Assembly (NCBI GenBank): GCA_025936825.1
Contig: JAICSO010000018.1
Coordinates: 1-64,000 of the forward strand
DNA: 64,000 bases
Source of the DNA: Terriglobales bacterium
GTDB taxonomy: Bacteria; Acidobacteriota; Terriglobia; Terriglobales; Acidobacteriaceae
Direction of reading: 5' to 3'
The first letter of the stretch is position 1. The number at the start of each line of letters is the position of its first letter. The notes below the pieces were generated by a model. The model worked only from the letters and a program-made list of their open reading frames with translations, was not told the DNA's origin and searched no databases. The position numbers were made by a program, and so were the translations under genes. Of this stretch, positions 42,584 through 51,441 are shown in pieces.

Positions 42584-44056
42584 GTGTTCGTGTCGCTGAT
42601 ACTCGCGGTCGATGACGAAAAATCGGGCTTGTACTTCCGCAAGTTGATCCTGGAGCACGCGGGCCACTCCGTGCTAAGCGCAACCAACGTTGAAGAAGCG
42701 ATGCAATTGTTCCGCAGCAATGCGGTCGATCTGGTAATCACGGACCATCTGCTGGGACGAAAAACCGGCGCGGAAATGGCCAAAGAAATGAAGCGCCTGA
42801 AGCCGGAGATCCCGATCGTTCTGCTATCGGGAACCACGAGCGATCCCGAACTCGATGGCGCCGACGCTTTCCTCAGCAAGACAGAAGGGCCTGAGGACCT
42901 GCTGACAATCGTGAACGACTTGCTGCATTCCAAGTCCTCGACAGTGCTTTCAGAACGAACCAAGCCAGAAGCGATTCCGCTGCCGACGCTTCTTACCGCC
43001 ATCGTAGAGGATTCGGACGACGCGATCTTCAGCAAGACGACCAACGGCATAATCCTGACGTGGAACAAAGCTGCGGAGGCAATGTATGGCTATCGCCCGG
43101 ACGAAATCATCGGGCAAAACGTGTCGATACTACTGCCGCCGAATCGGCCAAATGAGGTGAAAGAAATTCTCGAAAAGCTCCAGGGCGGAGAGCGCCTGCA
43201 GCATTTCGAGACCACTCGCAAAACCAAAGACGGCCGCATCCTGAACGTCTCGCTGACGATTTCTCCGGTATGCGATGCAAGCGGAAATGTGATTGCCGCC
43301 TCAACCATTGCGCGCGACATCACGCAAACCAAGCAGGCGGAAGAGGCACTGCGGAATTCCGAGCGGTTCGTGATTGCAGGACGAATGGCAGCAACCATCG
43401 CGCACGAGATCAACAACCCGCTTGAGACGGTCACCAACATTGTTTATCTCTTGGGCAAGAATCAGACTCTGGATGAAACCGCGCGAGGGTATCTGAAGGT
43501 TGCCGATGAAGAACTGCGGCGCGTGGGCCAGATCACGCGCGCAACCCTGGGGCTGTATCGAGATCGCGATACTTCGCCAACGCAAATCAGTGTTGTGGGT
43601 CTGCTAGAGACCATCCTTATGCTGTATCAGAGACAACTCCAGGCGGTTGGCGCGAAGGTCGAAACTAGATTCCGGTCTGCGGGGATGTTGCGGGGAGTCT
43701 CGGGAGAATTGCGGCAAGTATTTTCCAATTTGATAGCGAATGCCATTGACGCGCTGGAAAAAACCGGCACGCGCATTTGCCTTCGAGTACACGATGCCGT
43801 GGATTTGCGACAACAGAGAGCCGGGCTCAAAGTGACCGTTGCTGACGATGGCGCCGGTATGACTCCGCAAACTGTGTCGAATCTGTTCCAGGCGTTCTAC
43901 ACCACAAAGGGATCCAAAGGTACCGGTGTGGGTTTGTGGGTGAGCCAGGGCATCGTGGCAAAACATGGTGGCTGGATTCGGGTAAGAAGCCGAACCGGCA
44001 CGCGTCACGGCACATGCTTCGTGGTGTTCCTGCCGAAAGAAGTGGCTAGTGATTAG
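42584..44056 (+). CDS. Receiver-PAS-histidine kinase
   Basis: Domain order: N-terminal receiver (about 1-120) with LILAVDDEKSG and the phospho-acceptor Asp in VDLVITDHLLG; PAS domain (about 140-255) with ILTWNKAAEAMYGYRPDEII; dimerisation helix with the phosphorylated His in MAATIAHEINNPLETV; and an ATPase domain with ADDGAGMTP and GTGVGLWVSQGIVAKHGG. There is no membrane segment, so it is a cytoplasmic hybrid sensor. The start is GTG 42584 or GTG 42590. No partner response regulator lies next to it; the 3D-domain gene downstream is separate. Confidence 0.88.
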   Translation: MFVSLILAVDDEKSGLYFRKLILEHAGHSVLSATNVEEAMQLFRSNAVDLVITDHLLGRKTGAEMAKEMKRLKPEIPIVLLSGTTSDPELDGADAFLSKTEGPEDLLTIVNDLLHSKSSTVLSERTKPEAIPLPTLLTAIVEDSDDAIFSKTTNGIILTWNKAAEAMYGYRPDEIIGQNVSILLPPNRPNEVKEILEKLQGGERLQHFETTRKTKDGRILNVSLTISPVCDASGNVIAASTIARDITQTKQAEEALRNSERFVIAGRMAATIAHEINNPLETVTNIVYLLGKNQTLDETARGYLKVADEELRRVGQITRATLGLYRDRDTSPTQISVVGLLETILMLYQRQLQAVGAKVETRFRSAGMLRGVSGELRQVFSNLIANAIDALEKTGTRICLRVHDAVDLRQQRAGLKVTVADDGAGMTPQTVSNLFQAFYTTKGSKGTGVGLWVSQGIVAKHGGWIRVRSRTGTRHGTCFVVFLPKEVASD

Positions 44057-44392
44057 TGACTAGTGGCTCGTTTCTAACAAATTCTGTTCGTTCTCACGGG
44101 CGCAACTTGTAAGCGGATCCGGGACGCTCATTACCAGTAACCATTACTCGCTCCAAGGCGTTGCCCACCCAAATTGCGCAACATTCTGCAGCGTTACCGC
44201 CCCGATGACTTACCGAAATAATCAGTAATTTTCGCCAGAATTTCCCGTAACGGCGGGAACATCCCGTCCGGCGAACTCCTTGTCAGCAAAGGTGTTTCCA
44301 GCAGTTTTGGTGTTTATTACGACCGCTCTGGGCAACCCCTCCCGAATGGCAACCTGCAAGCACTTCTAACCCTCCATTGACGGAGGTGCCTT
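44057..44392. other. Gap before the 3D-domain gene
   Basis: No gene is seen. TTCCCG-TAACGG-CGGGAA at about 44246-44263 is an inverted repeat that could be an operator. AGTGACTAGTGGCT-like tandem words follow the kinase stop. Confidence 0.4.
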
Positions 44393-44974
44393 ATGACAAA
44401 ACGACACTTCGCAATGGCGCTTTTAGTTACTTTCGTTCTCGCTGGAAGCATTACCCTGCGTAGTTTCGAAAGCCACAGAAACGTACAACGGGTGCAGGAG
44501 CTCACGGCTCAGTTGCAGCGCACCCAAGGGGAACTGGAACAGACGCGCGTGCAGTTGGCAGATGCCAATCGCAAGCTGGTGTTCCTTGAAGCCACCAAGG
44601 CTCGCGTGCAGGTGACCGCTTACGCATTGACTCCTGACTTCGGGCCGGATCCGGTGTTCTCCAATAATTCCCCTGCCCGCACTGCGTACGCCGTACCGAA
44701 GCACACGCTTCCTGCAGAGAAGGTGCTGAATGTGGCGCTCTCTCCACTAGCGGAGCGGAAGCTGCACGCCAATCTCAATGACACGATTGTGCTGACCACG
44801 CGCCGCGGAGGCAAGCGCTATGTGGGTCGCTTTGTGGACCGCACCGCGCAGAGCGAAACCCGCCCAGTCGTGGACGTTCTCTTTGCGGATGCGCACCAGG
44901 CCCGCATCTGGGGGCGCCAAACCTTCTACGCAGTCAACATTTCCCGCCGTGACTCGCCCTTCCGGGCTGAGTAA
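44393..44974 (+). CDS. Secreted or anchored 3D-domain (RlpA/MltA-like barrel) protein
   Basis: An N-terminal hydrophobic segment (HFAMALLVTFVLAGSITL) is followed by a coiled coil (VQELTAQLQRTQGELEQTRV), then a small double-psi barrel of the 3D type. The last part, VGRFVDRTAQSETRPVVDVL with FADAHQARIWGRQ, keeps the conserved Asp residues that give the 3D domain its name. These domains bind or cleave peptidoglycan. The first ATG is preceded by TGACGGAGGTGCCTT. The 193-residue protein stands alone. Confidence 0.7.
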   Translation: MTKRHFAMALLVTFVLAGSITLRSFESHRNVQRVQELTAQLQRTQGELEQTRVQLADANRKLVFLEATKARVQVTAYALTPDFGPDPVFSNNSPARTAYAVPKHTLPAEKVLNVALSPLAERKLHANLNDTIVLTTRRGGKRYVGRFVDRTAQSETRPVVDVLFADAHQARIWGRQTFYAVNISRRDSPFRAE

Positions 44975-45137
44975 ATCTCTACCAGAAGTGCTCTGGATCG
45001 AAGCCGCGCTGCCTCGATTTGCATCTATATGCCCTTAATGCGAATAGAATAGAGCTTCTACAAAGCTCGCCGGGATGCGATGATTCCGACCCTATCGCAA
45101 GGACGAAGCGCAGGGCAGCCGGCAAGATCCAAGCACG

Positions 45138-46640
45138 ATGATTTCGCGAAAGATGCAAAAAACAATCTGTGAGCAGTCGATGCCGGCTCCTTCGAGTTCC
45201 TATGCTGGTTGGCGAACCATTGCACTAGCCATCGTAATGATGACCGCCGTGTGCGCCGCGCAGCAGTCTGGCGAATCAGAGAGCCCGACGTATGGTCCAA
45301 GTGGAGCTGCAACTCTCAGTTCTGGGTCTCAAAGCGTGTACTCCGGAAGCGTTCCCGAAGGCCAGGCCACGGGAGAGGTGCTGCCGATCTCATTCAAAGA
45401 GGCAATTGACCGCGCGTTGCGAAATAACCTCGGACTGTTGATCGGAAGCGACAACCTGCTCGCGGCCAAAGGCCAGAGATGGCAAGAGTTGAGTCATCTG
45501 CTTCCCAACATCAGTGCGTCAGCAACACAATCGGCGACGCAGATTGACCTCGCGGCACTCGGCTTCCGCTTCAATTTTCCGGGCGTGTCGCCAGTGGTGG
45601 GACCGATTGGAACATTCGACGCGCGGGCCTATTTGACTGCACCGGTTTTCGACTGGCATGCAATCCAGCGCGAACGAGCAGCCCAGGCGCGGGAATCGGC
45701 TGTGCAGCATGATTACAAGAATGCGCGAGAACTCGTTGTGTTGGCGACCGGCAACGTGTATTTGCTTGCGATTGCTGCCAGCGCGCGAGTCGATGCTGCG
45801 CAAGCACAACTCGAAACGGCGCAAGCACTATTCAACAAGGCGAAAGATCAGCAAGCAGCAGGAGTGACGCCGGCGATTGATGCTTTGCGCGCGCAGGTGG
45901 AATATCAAGCCCGGCAGCAGGAACTCATCGTCGCTCGCAATAATTACGCGAAACAAAAGCTGCAAGTGGCGCGCACAATTGGATTACCTCCGGGGCAGGA
46001 GTTCAATCTCACGGACAAAGCCCCCTATGAGCCGCTGGCGCCCCTTGGTTTGGATGAAGCGTTACGTCGTGCATATCGGGATCGGCCGGACTACCTGTCG
46101 GCCGTGCAGCAGGTTCTCAGCGCAGAACGGCTCCGAAGCGCGGCCACGGCGGAACACCTGCCCACGCTCGACGTCAGTGGAAATTACGGTGCTGCGGGCG
46201 TGAACATCGGTAATTCGCATGGCGTCTTTCTCGCGGGAATGACTCTTCAAATCCCCATCTTCGCCGGTGGCCGGTCCCGTGCCGATGCACTGCAGGCTGA
46301 AGCTGCGTTACGCCAAAGCCGTCAGCAACTGGAGAACCTGCGGACGCAGATCGATTATGAAATTCGTACTGCGCTACTCGACTTGAATGCGGCGTCCGAT
46401 CAGGTGCGGGTCGCAAAAAGTTCCCTCGATTTGGCGAACCAGACGCTGGAACAGGCCCGCGATCGCTTCACGGCGGGCGTGGCCGACAATCTGGAAGTCG
46501 TGCAGGCCCAAGAGACAGTGGCCGCCGCAAATGAAAACTACATTGCGAGTCTCTATGCGCATAATGTGGCTAAGGTCTCTTTGGCGCGGGCGATCGGGTT
46601 TGCAGAGCAGGGCGTGAGATTGTACCTGGAAGGCAAGTAA
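45138..46640 (+). CDS. TolC-family outer membrane efflux protein
   Basis: After an N-terminal signal region (TIALAIVMMTAVCAAQQ), the protein shows two TolC repeats of helical hairpins: SFKEAIDRALRNNLGLLIGS, AQAQLETAQALFNKAKDQQA, and GLDEALRRAYRDRPDYLSAV with ASDQVRVAKSSLDLANQTL. It forms the outer membrane channel of a tripartite pump. The HlyD-type adaptor gene follows 3 bp after the stop. No inner membrane pump gene is nearby, so the pair must work with a transporter encoded elsewhere. Confidence 0.88.
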   Translation: MISRKMQKTICEQSMPAPSSSYAGWRTIALAIVMMTAVCAAQQSGESESPTYGPSGAATLSSGSQSVYSGSVPEGQATGEVLPISFKEAIDRALRNNLGLLIGSDNLLAAKGQRWQELSHLLPNISASATQSATQIDLAALGFRFNFPGVSPVVGPIGTFDARAYLTAPVFDWHAIQRERAAQARESAVQHDYKNARELVVLATGNVYLLAIAASARVDAAQAQLETAQALFNKAKDQQAAGVTPAIDALRAQVEYQARQQELIVARNNYAKQKLQVARTIGLPPGQEFNLTDKAPYEPLAPLGLDEALRRAYRDRPDYLSAVQQVLSAERLRSAATAEHLPTLDVSGNYGAAGVNIGNSHGVFLAGMTLQIPIFAGGRSRADALQAEAALRQSRQQLENLRTQIDYEIRTALLDLNAASDQVRVAKSSLDLANQTLEQARDRFTAGVADNLEVVQAQETVAAANENYIASLYAHNVAKVSLARAIGFAEQGVRLYLEGK

Positions 46641-46643
46641 TTC

Positions 46644-47906
46644 ATGGCAGACGAAACTCAAACACAAAATCATGCAGCGGAAGTTGACGAGCACCGCAGC
46701 CCCGCGCTATCCGACCGTGATTTGAAGTGGAAGGAATTCCGATCACGGAATCCGCGTTTGCGGATGTTCATTATCGTTGGTTTGGTTGTGCTCCTGGTTG
46801 CCGGCTTCTTTCTCTGGCGCTACTTCAACAGCTATGAATCGACCGATGACGCGCAGATTGATGGACACCTGAACCCGGTGAGCGCGCGTGTGGGAGGGCA
46901 CGTCCAGAAATTAATGGTCGATGACAATCAGTATGTCCAGGCGGGGCAGCCACTGGTGCAGATTGACCCCCGGGATTACGAAGTCGTGGTAGCGCGGGCG
47001 AAAGCGGATTACGACAACGCGGTAGCCGAGGCGCAGGCGGCGGGAGTGAACGTGCCGATCACCTCCACCAGTACGACTAGCCAACTGGCAGCGGCAAACG
47101 CCGAAGTTACCACCGCAGAGGCGTCGCTGGCTGCCGCCCGTCAACAATACGACGCAGCGAATGCTCAGATGGCACAAGCAGAAGCCAACAACGTGAAAGC
47201 GCAGAATGACCTTGCGCGCTACAAGCAGCTAGTTTCGAAGCAGGAGATTTCACAGCAGCAGTACGATCAAGCCTATGCGGCGGCGCAGGCTGGAACCGCA
47301 GCCGTAGACGCGGCTCGTGCAGCAGCATCAGCCGCACAGCAGCAGATCAGGGCAGCACAGAGCAGAGTCACGCAAGCCCAGGCGAACCAACGTGCCGCCG
47401 GAACAGGGCCGCAGCAAGTGAAGGCCATCCGGTCACGAGCCCAATCTGCGGAAGCCCAGGTAGAAGCTAAAAAGGCGGCTCTCGATCAAGCGCAACTGAA
47501 CCTGCAATACGCCACCATTGTGGCGCCGGTGAATGGCGTGGTCACGAGCCGCACCGTTGAAGTTGGCCAGAATGTGCAGCCGGGTCAGGAACTGATGCGA
47601 ATCATCAATCTTGACGACATCTGGGTCACTGCCAACTTCAAGGAGACGCAGTTGCGCGACATGCGCGTCGGCCAGCCGGTCACGATTCATGTGGACACGA
47701 CGGGGCAGGATTACAAAGGCCACTTGCAAAGTATCGCCGGCGCCAGCGGCGCGGTGACAAGCCTGTTGCCGCCCGAGAATGCCACCGGAAACTTCGTCAA
47801 AGTGGTACAGAGAATTCCAGCAAAGATCACCTTTGACGCGGGAGAAACCCGGCAGCACGTCTTGCGGCCCGGCATGTCGGTTGAACCCAAGGTCTGGATA
47901 CGGTAA
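46644..47906 (+). CDS. HlyD/EmrA-family membrane fusion protein
   Basis: One membrane helix (LRMFIIVGLVVLLVAGFFLW) is followed by the biotinyl-lipoyl half (DDAQIDGHLNPVSARVGGHV). A long Ala/Gln-rich coiled-coil hairpin comes next (AQAEANNVKAQNDLARYKQL), then the second half with LQYATIVAPVNGVVTSRTVE and the beta-barrel (RVGQPVTIHVDTTGQDYKG). This is the EmrA-type adaptor linking a major-facilitator pump to TolC. It is in an operon with the preceding TolC gene. The cytidylate-kinase-like gene follows closely but is probably unrelated in function. Confidence 0.9.
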   Translation: MADETQTQNHAAEVDEHRSPALSDRDLKWKEFRSRNPRLRMFIIVGLVVLLVAGFFLWRYFNSYESTDDAQIDGHLNPVSARVGGHVQKLMVDDNQYVQAGQPLVQIDPRDYEVVVARAKADYDNAVAEAQAAGVNVPITSTSTTSQLAAANAEVTTAEASLAAARQQYDAANAQMAQAEANNVKAQNDLARYKQLVSKQEISQQQYDQAYAAAQAGTAAVDAARAAASAAQQQIRAAQSRVTQAQANQRAAGTGPQQVKAIRSRAQSAEAQVEAKKAALDQAQLNLQYATIVAPVNGVVTSRTVEVGQNVQPGQELMRIINLDDIWVTANFKETQLRDMRVGQPVTIHVDTTGQDYKGHLQSIAGASGAVTSLLPPENATGNFVKVVQRIPAKITFDAGETRQHVLRPGMSVEPKVWIR

Positions 47907-47919
47907 AGTACACGGCGCC

Positions 47920-48549
47920 ATGTTTCGGGTAATCACCATCGAGCGCGAGTACGGCTGCGGCGCGGGTGAAATCGCAAAGCAGTTGGCTTCCAAGTTGGGA
48001 TGGAAACTTTGGGACCGCGAGCTCACGGAAGAGATCGCTCGAGTCGCAAAAGTCGACACTGCGGCCGTTTCCAGATGTGATGAACGCATGGATAGCCGTT
48101 TCCAGCGGCTGGTGAAAGTCTTCTGGCGCGGCAGTTACGAGCGCAGCACGGACCTGGATCTGGAAAGATCATTCGGTGCAGACCAGATGGTCGAAATCGG
48201 CGAGCAGGTCATGCGCGAAATCGCCGACCGGGGGAATTGTGTAATCGTCGGTAGAGGCGCGCCCTATCACCTGCGCGAACGCCGCGACGCTTTTCACGTG
48301 TTCATGTACGCCCCGCGCTCTGAAAAGCTGCGCAGAGTCCAGCAGTTGGGAAAGCGCCTGCGCGAAGCCGAAGAACTGGTCGACACCATCGACCGCGACC
48401 GCATTGAATTCATCAAGCACTACTTCGGCGCCGACTGGCCGACTCGATCGCTTTATCACATCATGATCAACACCAGCATGGGGGACGCGAACGTAATAGC
48501 TTCCGTCCTGCACACCATGCGCACGCTGGAAGAGCGAAGAAGCGCGTAG
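47920..48549 (+). CDS. Cytidylate-kinase-like protein
   Basis: ATG 47920 opens VITIEREYGCGAGEIAKQLA, a P-loop variant found in the cytidylate-kinase-like family (PF13189). The next motif is LASKLGWKLWDRELTEEIAR. The lid and nucleoside region includes ADRGNCVIVGRGAPYHL and HVFMYAPRSEKLRRV. The family's substrate is unclear. At 209 residues it is full-length. It lies 13 bp after the HlyD gene and may share its mRNA. Confidence 0.82.
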   Translation: MFRVITIEREYGCGAGEIAKQLASKLGWKLWDRELTEEIARVAKVDTAAVSRCDERMDSRFQRLVKVFWRGSYERSTDLDLERSFGADQMVEIGEQVMREIADRGNCVIVGRGAPYHLRERRDAFHVFMYAPRSEKLRRVQQLGKRLREAEELVDTIDRDRIEFIKHYFGADWPTRSLYHIMINTSMGDANVIASVLHTMRTLEERRSA

Positions 48550-48800
48550 AGACAGCCGCCTCGGGTGTCCAAGCGGTGAGCGATGAGCGGACAAGGCTCT
48601 GTTTTAGGGCCCGCTAATGCTTAGCTAGGATAAGCATGCTGCATAGAATCGGACTGCGAGCTTCGCTCGCCCGGACAGCCGAGGGCGGTTGTCCCTACGT
48701 GCCTGCATGAGAAGATAGAAGCAGGCATGCCCCATCTGCTCGATCGGGCAAGGTTTGCTTTTGGCCAACGACCAACAGCCAATAGCCAACAACTGTTTTC

Positions 48801-50828
48801 ATGATCCAGCTCAACTCTGCCGGAAAACGCTACGGGCACAAACTGCTGTTCGAGGGTGCTGATCTGCTGATCACGCCGCGCGACCGGTTGGGGCTTGTGG
48901 GCGCGAACGGGACTGGAAAATCCACGCTGCTGAAGGTTCTGGGCGGACTGGAGTCGCTCGATTACGGCAACGTGAGTGTTGCAAAAGGGCTCACCTTTGG
49001 CTACCTGCCGCAGGATGGCTTGAGCCTCTCGGGTCGCACCGTGTTTGCAGAGTGCGCGTCGGTGTTCGAGCACCTGCGCGACATGGAGCGTGAGCTCGAG
49101 CAACTCATGAATCGCATGTCCGAGGTGGACCATACCTCGACGGAGTACAACAACATTGCGGAGCGGTATCACACGATCGAGCACGAATTTCGTGTGCACG
49201 ACGGCTACGCGATCGAGGCGCAGGTTGGCACGGTACTCGCCGGCCTGGGATTTCGTCCAGAAGATTGGCACCGGCAAACGGAGGAGTTTTCCGGCGGATG
49301 GCAGATGCGCATCGCGCTCGCCAAACTGCTTCTTCAAAAACCGAACCTGTTGTTGCTCGACGAACCGACCAACCATCTGGATCTCGAGTCACGAAACTGG
49401 CTGGAAGAGTACTTGGTCAATTATCCGTTTGCGTTCGTGCTTATCTCGCACGACCGCTACTTTCTCGATATCACCATCAACCGCATCGTCGAGATATGGA
49501 ACAAGAAAATTTGGACGTATGCCGGCAATTACGAAAAGTATCTGTGGCAGAAGACACAGCGTCAGGAGCAGCTCGAGGCCGCGTACAAGAATCAGCGGGA
49601 GCGCATTGAGCAGTTGGAAGTTTTTATCAACCGCTTTCGTTACCAGGCGACGAAGGCAAAGCAGGTGCAAAGCAGGATCAAAGAACTGGAGAAGATCGAG
49701 CGCATCGAACTCCCGGAAGAAGAAAAGACAATTCATTTCTCCTTTCCGCAGCCCAAGCCGAGCGGCAGGATTGTGGCGGAATTCAGCGGAGTCGCGAAAT
49801 CGTATAACCAGAGACGGGGTGGGTCGGACATTCTTGTCCGACAGGGAGCCGAGGTGGGCCAGCCGGACACGAATGTCCGGTCCACACACGAAGTCTTCCG
49901 CGACGTGAACTTCATTGTGGAGAAAGGCGATCGCATCGCACTGGTTGGGGTAAATGGCGCTGGAAAATCGACATTGATCAAGCTGCTCGCTGGAATCGAG
50001 CCGCTGAGTGCAGGCGAGTACAAGCTTGGCTACAACGTCCAGTTCGATTACTTCGCACAAGACCAGTACAAAGAACTAGATCAGGAAGCGCGCATCCTCG
50101 ACGATCTTGGCCGGGTTTCGCCCGCTTCACGCGAAACCGAGTTGCGCAGCCTGCTCGGATGCTTCCTCTTTTCTGGCGATGATGTTTTCAAGCGAATAGG
50201 TGTTCTCTCGGGCGGAGAACGCAATCGCTATGCATTGCTGCGAATGCTGCTGCATCCCGCGAATTTTCTGCTCCTGGACGAGCCGACCAATCACCTCGAC
50301 ATGCGTGCTAAAGACGTCCTGCTGGAAGCGTTGAGCAAGTACACGGGCACGGTAGTGTTCGTTTCGCATGATCGATATTTCATCGACAAGCTGGCGACGC
50401 GAGTCTTCGAAATCGGCGGCGGCCACGTGGACGTTTATCCGGGCAATTACGAGGACTTTCTCTGGCGCAAGCAGGGCGGAGCGGAGAAGTTGCAGGAGGA
50501 GGTGTCCGCGACAACTGCGCATCGGCAGGAACCGGGCAATGGCAATGCGGGGACGGCCCGTCCAACGGAGCAAAGCTCCGCCGACTGCGACAAGACGGGC
50601 AAGCGCCTGAATCCGATCAAGCGCAAACAGATGCAAGAGCGCGCTTCGGAACTAGAAAAACAGATTTCAGAACTGGAACATCAGATCGCGCAGTGCGAGG
50701 CAGGACTGCAGAATTTCGTCAGCGCCGATGAGACCGTGCGCCTGACCCGCGAACTGGATTTGCACCGCACAGACCTAAATGCACGCATTGCCGAGTGGGA
50801 GCAGATTGGGCAGGAACTGGAAGCGTAG
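48801..50828 (+). CDS. ABC-F ATPase (Uup/EttA-like)
   Basis: Two ATP-binding cassettes without membrane segments: the first with GANGTGKST, EFSGGWQMRIA and LLLLDEPTNHLD, the second with GVNGAGKST, LSGGERNRYA and LLLDEPTNHLD. A basic linker with a coiled coil joins them, and a C-terminal coiled coil (ASELEKQISELEHQIAQCEA) ends the protein. Such proteins act on the ribosome in translation or antibiotic protection. The second cassette contains an extra segment of about 24 residues (SDILVRQGAEVGQPDTNVRS), encoded by a palindromic DNA repeat at 49818-49887. The C-terminal linker also looks repeat-derived (EQSSADCDKTGKRLNP). The reading frame is intact. Confidence 0.92.
   Translation: MIQLNSAGKRYGHKLLFEGADLLITPRDRLGLVGANGTGKSTLLKVLGGLESLDYGNVSVAKGLTFGYLPQDGLSLSGRTVFAECASVFEHLRDMERELEQLMNRMSEVDHTSTEYNNIAERYHTIEHEFRVHDGYAIEAQVGTVLAGLGFRPEDWHRQTEEFSGGWQMRIALAKLLLQKPNLLLLDEPTNHLDLESRNWLEEYLVNYPFAFVLISHDRYFLDITINRIVEIWNKKIWTYAGNYEKYLWQKTQRQEQLEAAYKNQRERIEQLEVFINRFRYQATKAKQVQSRIKELEKIERIELPEEEKTIHFSFPQPKPSGRIVAEFSGVAKSYNQRRGGSDILVRQGAEVGQPDTNVRSTHEVFRDVNFIVEKGDRIALVGVNGAGKSTLIKLLAGIEPLSAGEYKLGYNVQFDYFAQDQYKELDQEARILDDLGRVSPASRETELRSLLGCFLFSGDDVFKRIGVLSGGERNRYALLRMLLHPANFLLLDEPTNHLDMRAKDVLLEALSKYTGTVVFVSHDRYFIDKLATRVFEIGGGHVDVYPGNYEDFLWRKQGGAEKLQEEVSATTAHRQEPGNGNAGTARPTEQSSADCDKTGKRLNPIKRKQMQERASELEKQISELEHQIAQCEAGLQNFVSADETVRLTRELDLHRTDLNARIAEWEQIGQELEA
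49818..49887. repeat. Palindromic repeat inserted in frame in the ABC-F gene
   Basis: Two hairpins, GTCGGACA-TTCT-TGTCCGAC (49823-49842) and CCGGACA-CGAA-TGTCCGG (49863-49880), lie within a larger imperfect palindrome whose ends read GGTGGGT and TCCACAC. The length keeps the reading frame. Confidence 0.75.
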
Positions 50829-50856
50829 CTCTCGCTAGTTGCAGCAAAAGAAAACG

Positions 50857-50876
50857 GGACAGCCAAAGCTGTCCCA
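50857..50876 (-). terminator. Intrinsic terminator of the helix-hairpin-helix gene
   Basis: GGGACAGC-CAAA-GCTGTCCC is a perfect 8-bp stem. On the minus strand it is followed by GTTTTCTTTTG, a T-rich tail. It lies between convergent stops, so it may also help end the ABC-F transcript. Confidence 0.75.
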
Positions 50877-50897
50877 TAGCATTCCGATTTGCCGGAT

Positions 50898-51248
50898 CTA
50901 CTTCTTACCCGCTGTCGCCTGATGGGCGATGATCATGTCCTTGATCTTCTCGTACGTTGCCTGCGGAATCACCTTCTTGGTCACGAGATCGCGTTTCGTG
51001 CGATACGGGCGGTTGTCGATGATCTTCTGCGAATAGGCATCGCCAATTCCCGGCAGCGCCTGAAGCTGATCTTTCGTGGCGCTGTTGATGTCCAGCTTTT
51101 CGCTCGCAGGAGTGGCGGTTTTCGCTTTTGCGGTTGAAGTGGTCTGGGCTTTTGAGTTCGAGGTCCCGATGCTCGACTGCGCGGACAAATTGGCTGTGAG
51201 AACGATCGCTAAAACAGTTGTGAAAAGAACAATCCACGACCTACGCAT
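50898..51248 (-). CDS. Secreted helix-hairpin-helix protein, ComEA-like
   Basis: ATG 51248 has AGGAGG at ideal spacing and opens a signal peptide ([20 protein letters not shown]). After a Ser/Thr/Ala linker comes a helix-hairpin-helix domain: [20 protein letters not shown] then [17 protein letters not shown]. ComEA-type proteins bind incoming DNA in the periplasm during transformation. Only the HhH domain is present, so the competence role is inference. It is monocistronic, with a terminator just after it. Confidence 0.82.
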   Translation of the reverse strand: MRRSWIVLFTTVLAIVLTANLSAQSSIGTSNSKAQTTSTAKAKTATPASEKLDINSATKDQLQALPGIGDAYSQKIIDNRPYRTKRDLVTKKVIPQATYEKIKDMIIAHQATAGKK

Positions 51249-51279
51249 AGTTCCTCCTGTAGAAGCTAACGAAAACCTG

Positions 51280-51396
51280 CACCACAAAGGACACTGAGTT
51301 ACACAGAGGAAGAACACAGAGGAAAAAAAGCAAGATTTGAGTCGGTGCTCCTCTGTGGCGTTATTCTGTGTCCCTCTGTGCCCTCTTTGGCGGGTT
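51280..51396. repeat. Imperfect inverted repeat between gdh and the HhH gene
   Basis: GGACACTGAGTTACACAGAGG and AACACAGAGGA on the left face CTCCTCTGTGG and TTCTGTGTCCCTCTGTG on the right. It looks like a dispersed CACAGAGG-type repeat family. No gene is present. Confidence 0.55.
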
Positions 51397-51441
51397 CGGG
51401 TTTTTCATCCAGCACTCGTGTGCGGCCAAACGCCCCACTCA

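Noticed and set aside
49156-49908. 250-aa plus-strand ORF inside the ABC-F gene
   Set aside because: Arg/Ser-rich out-of-frame shadow of an intact two-cassette ATPase.
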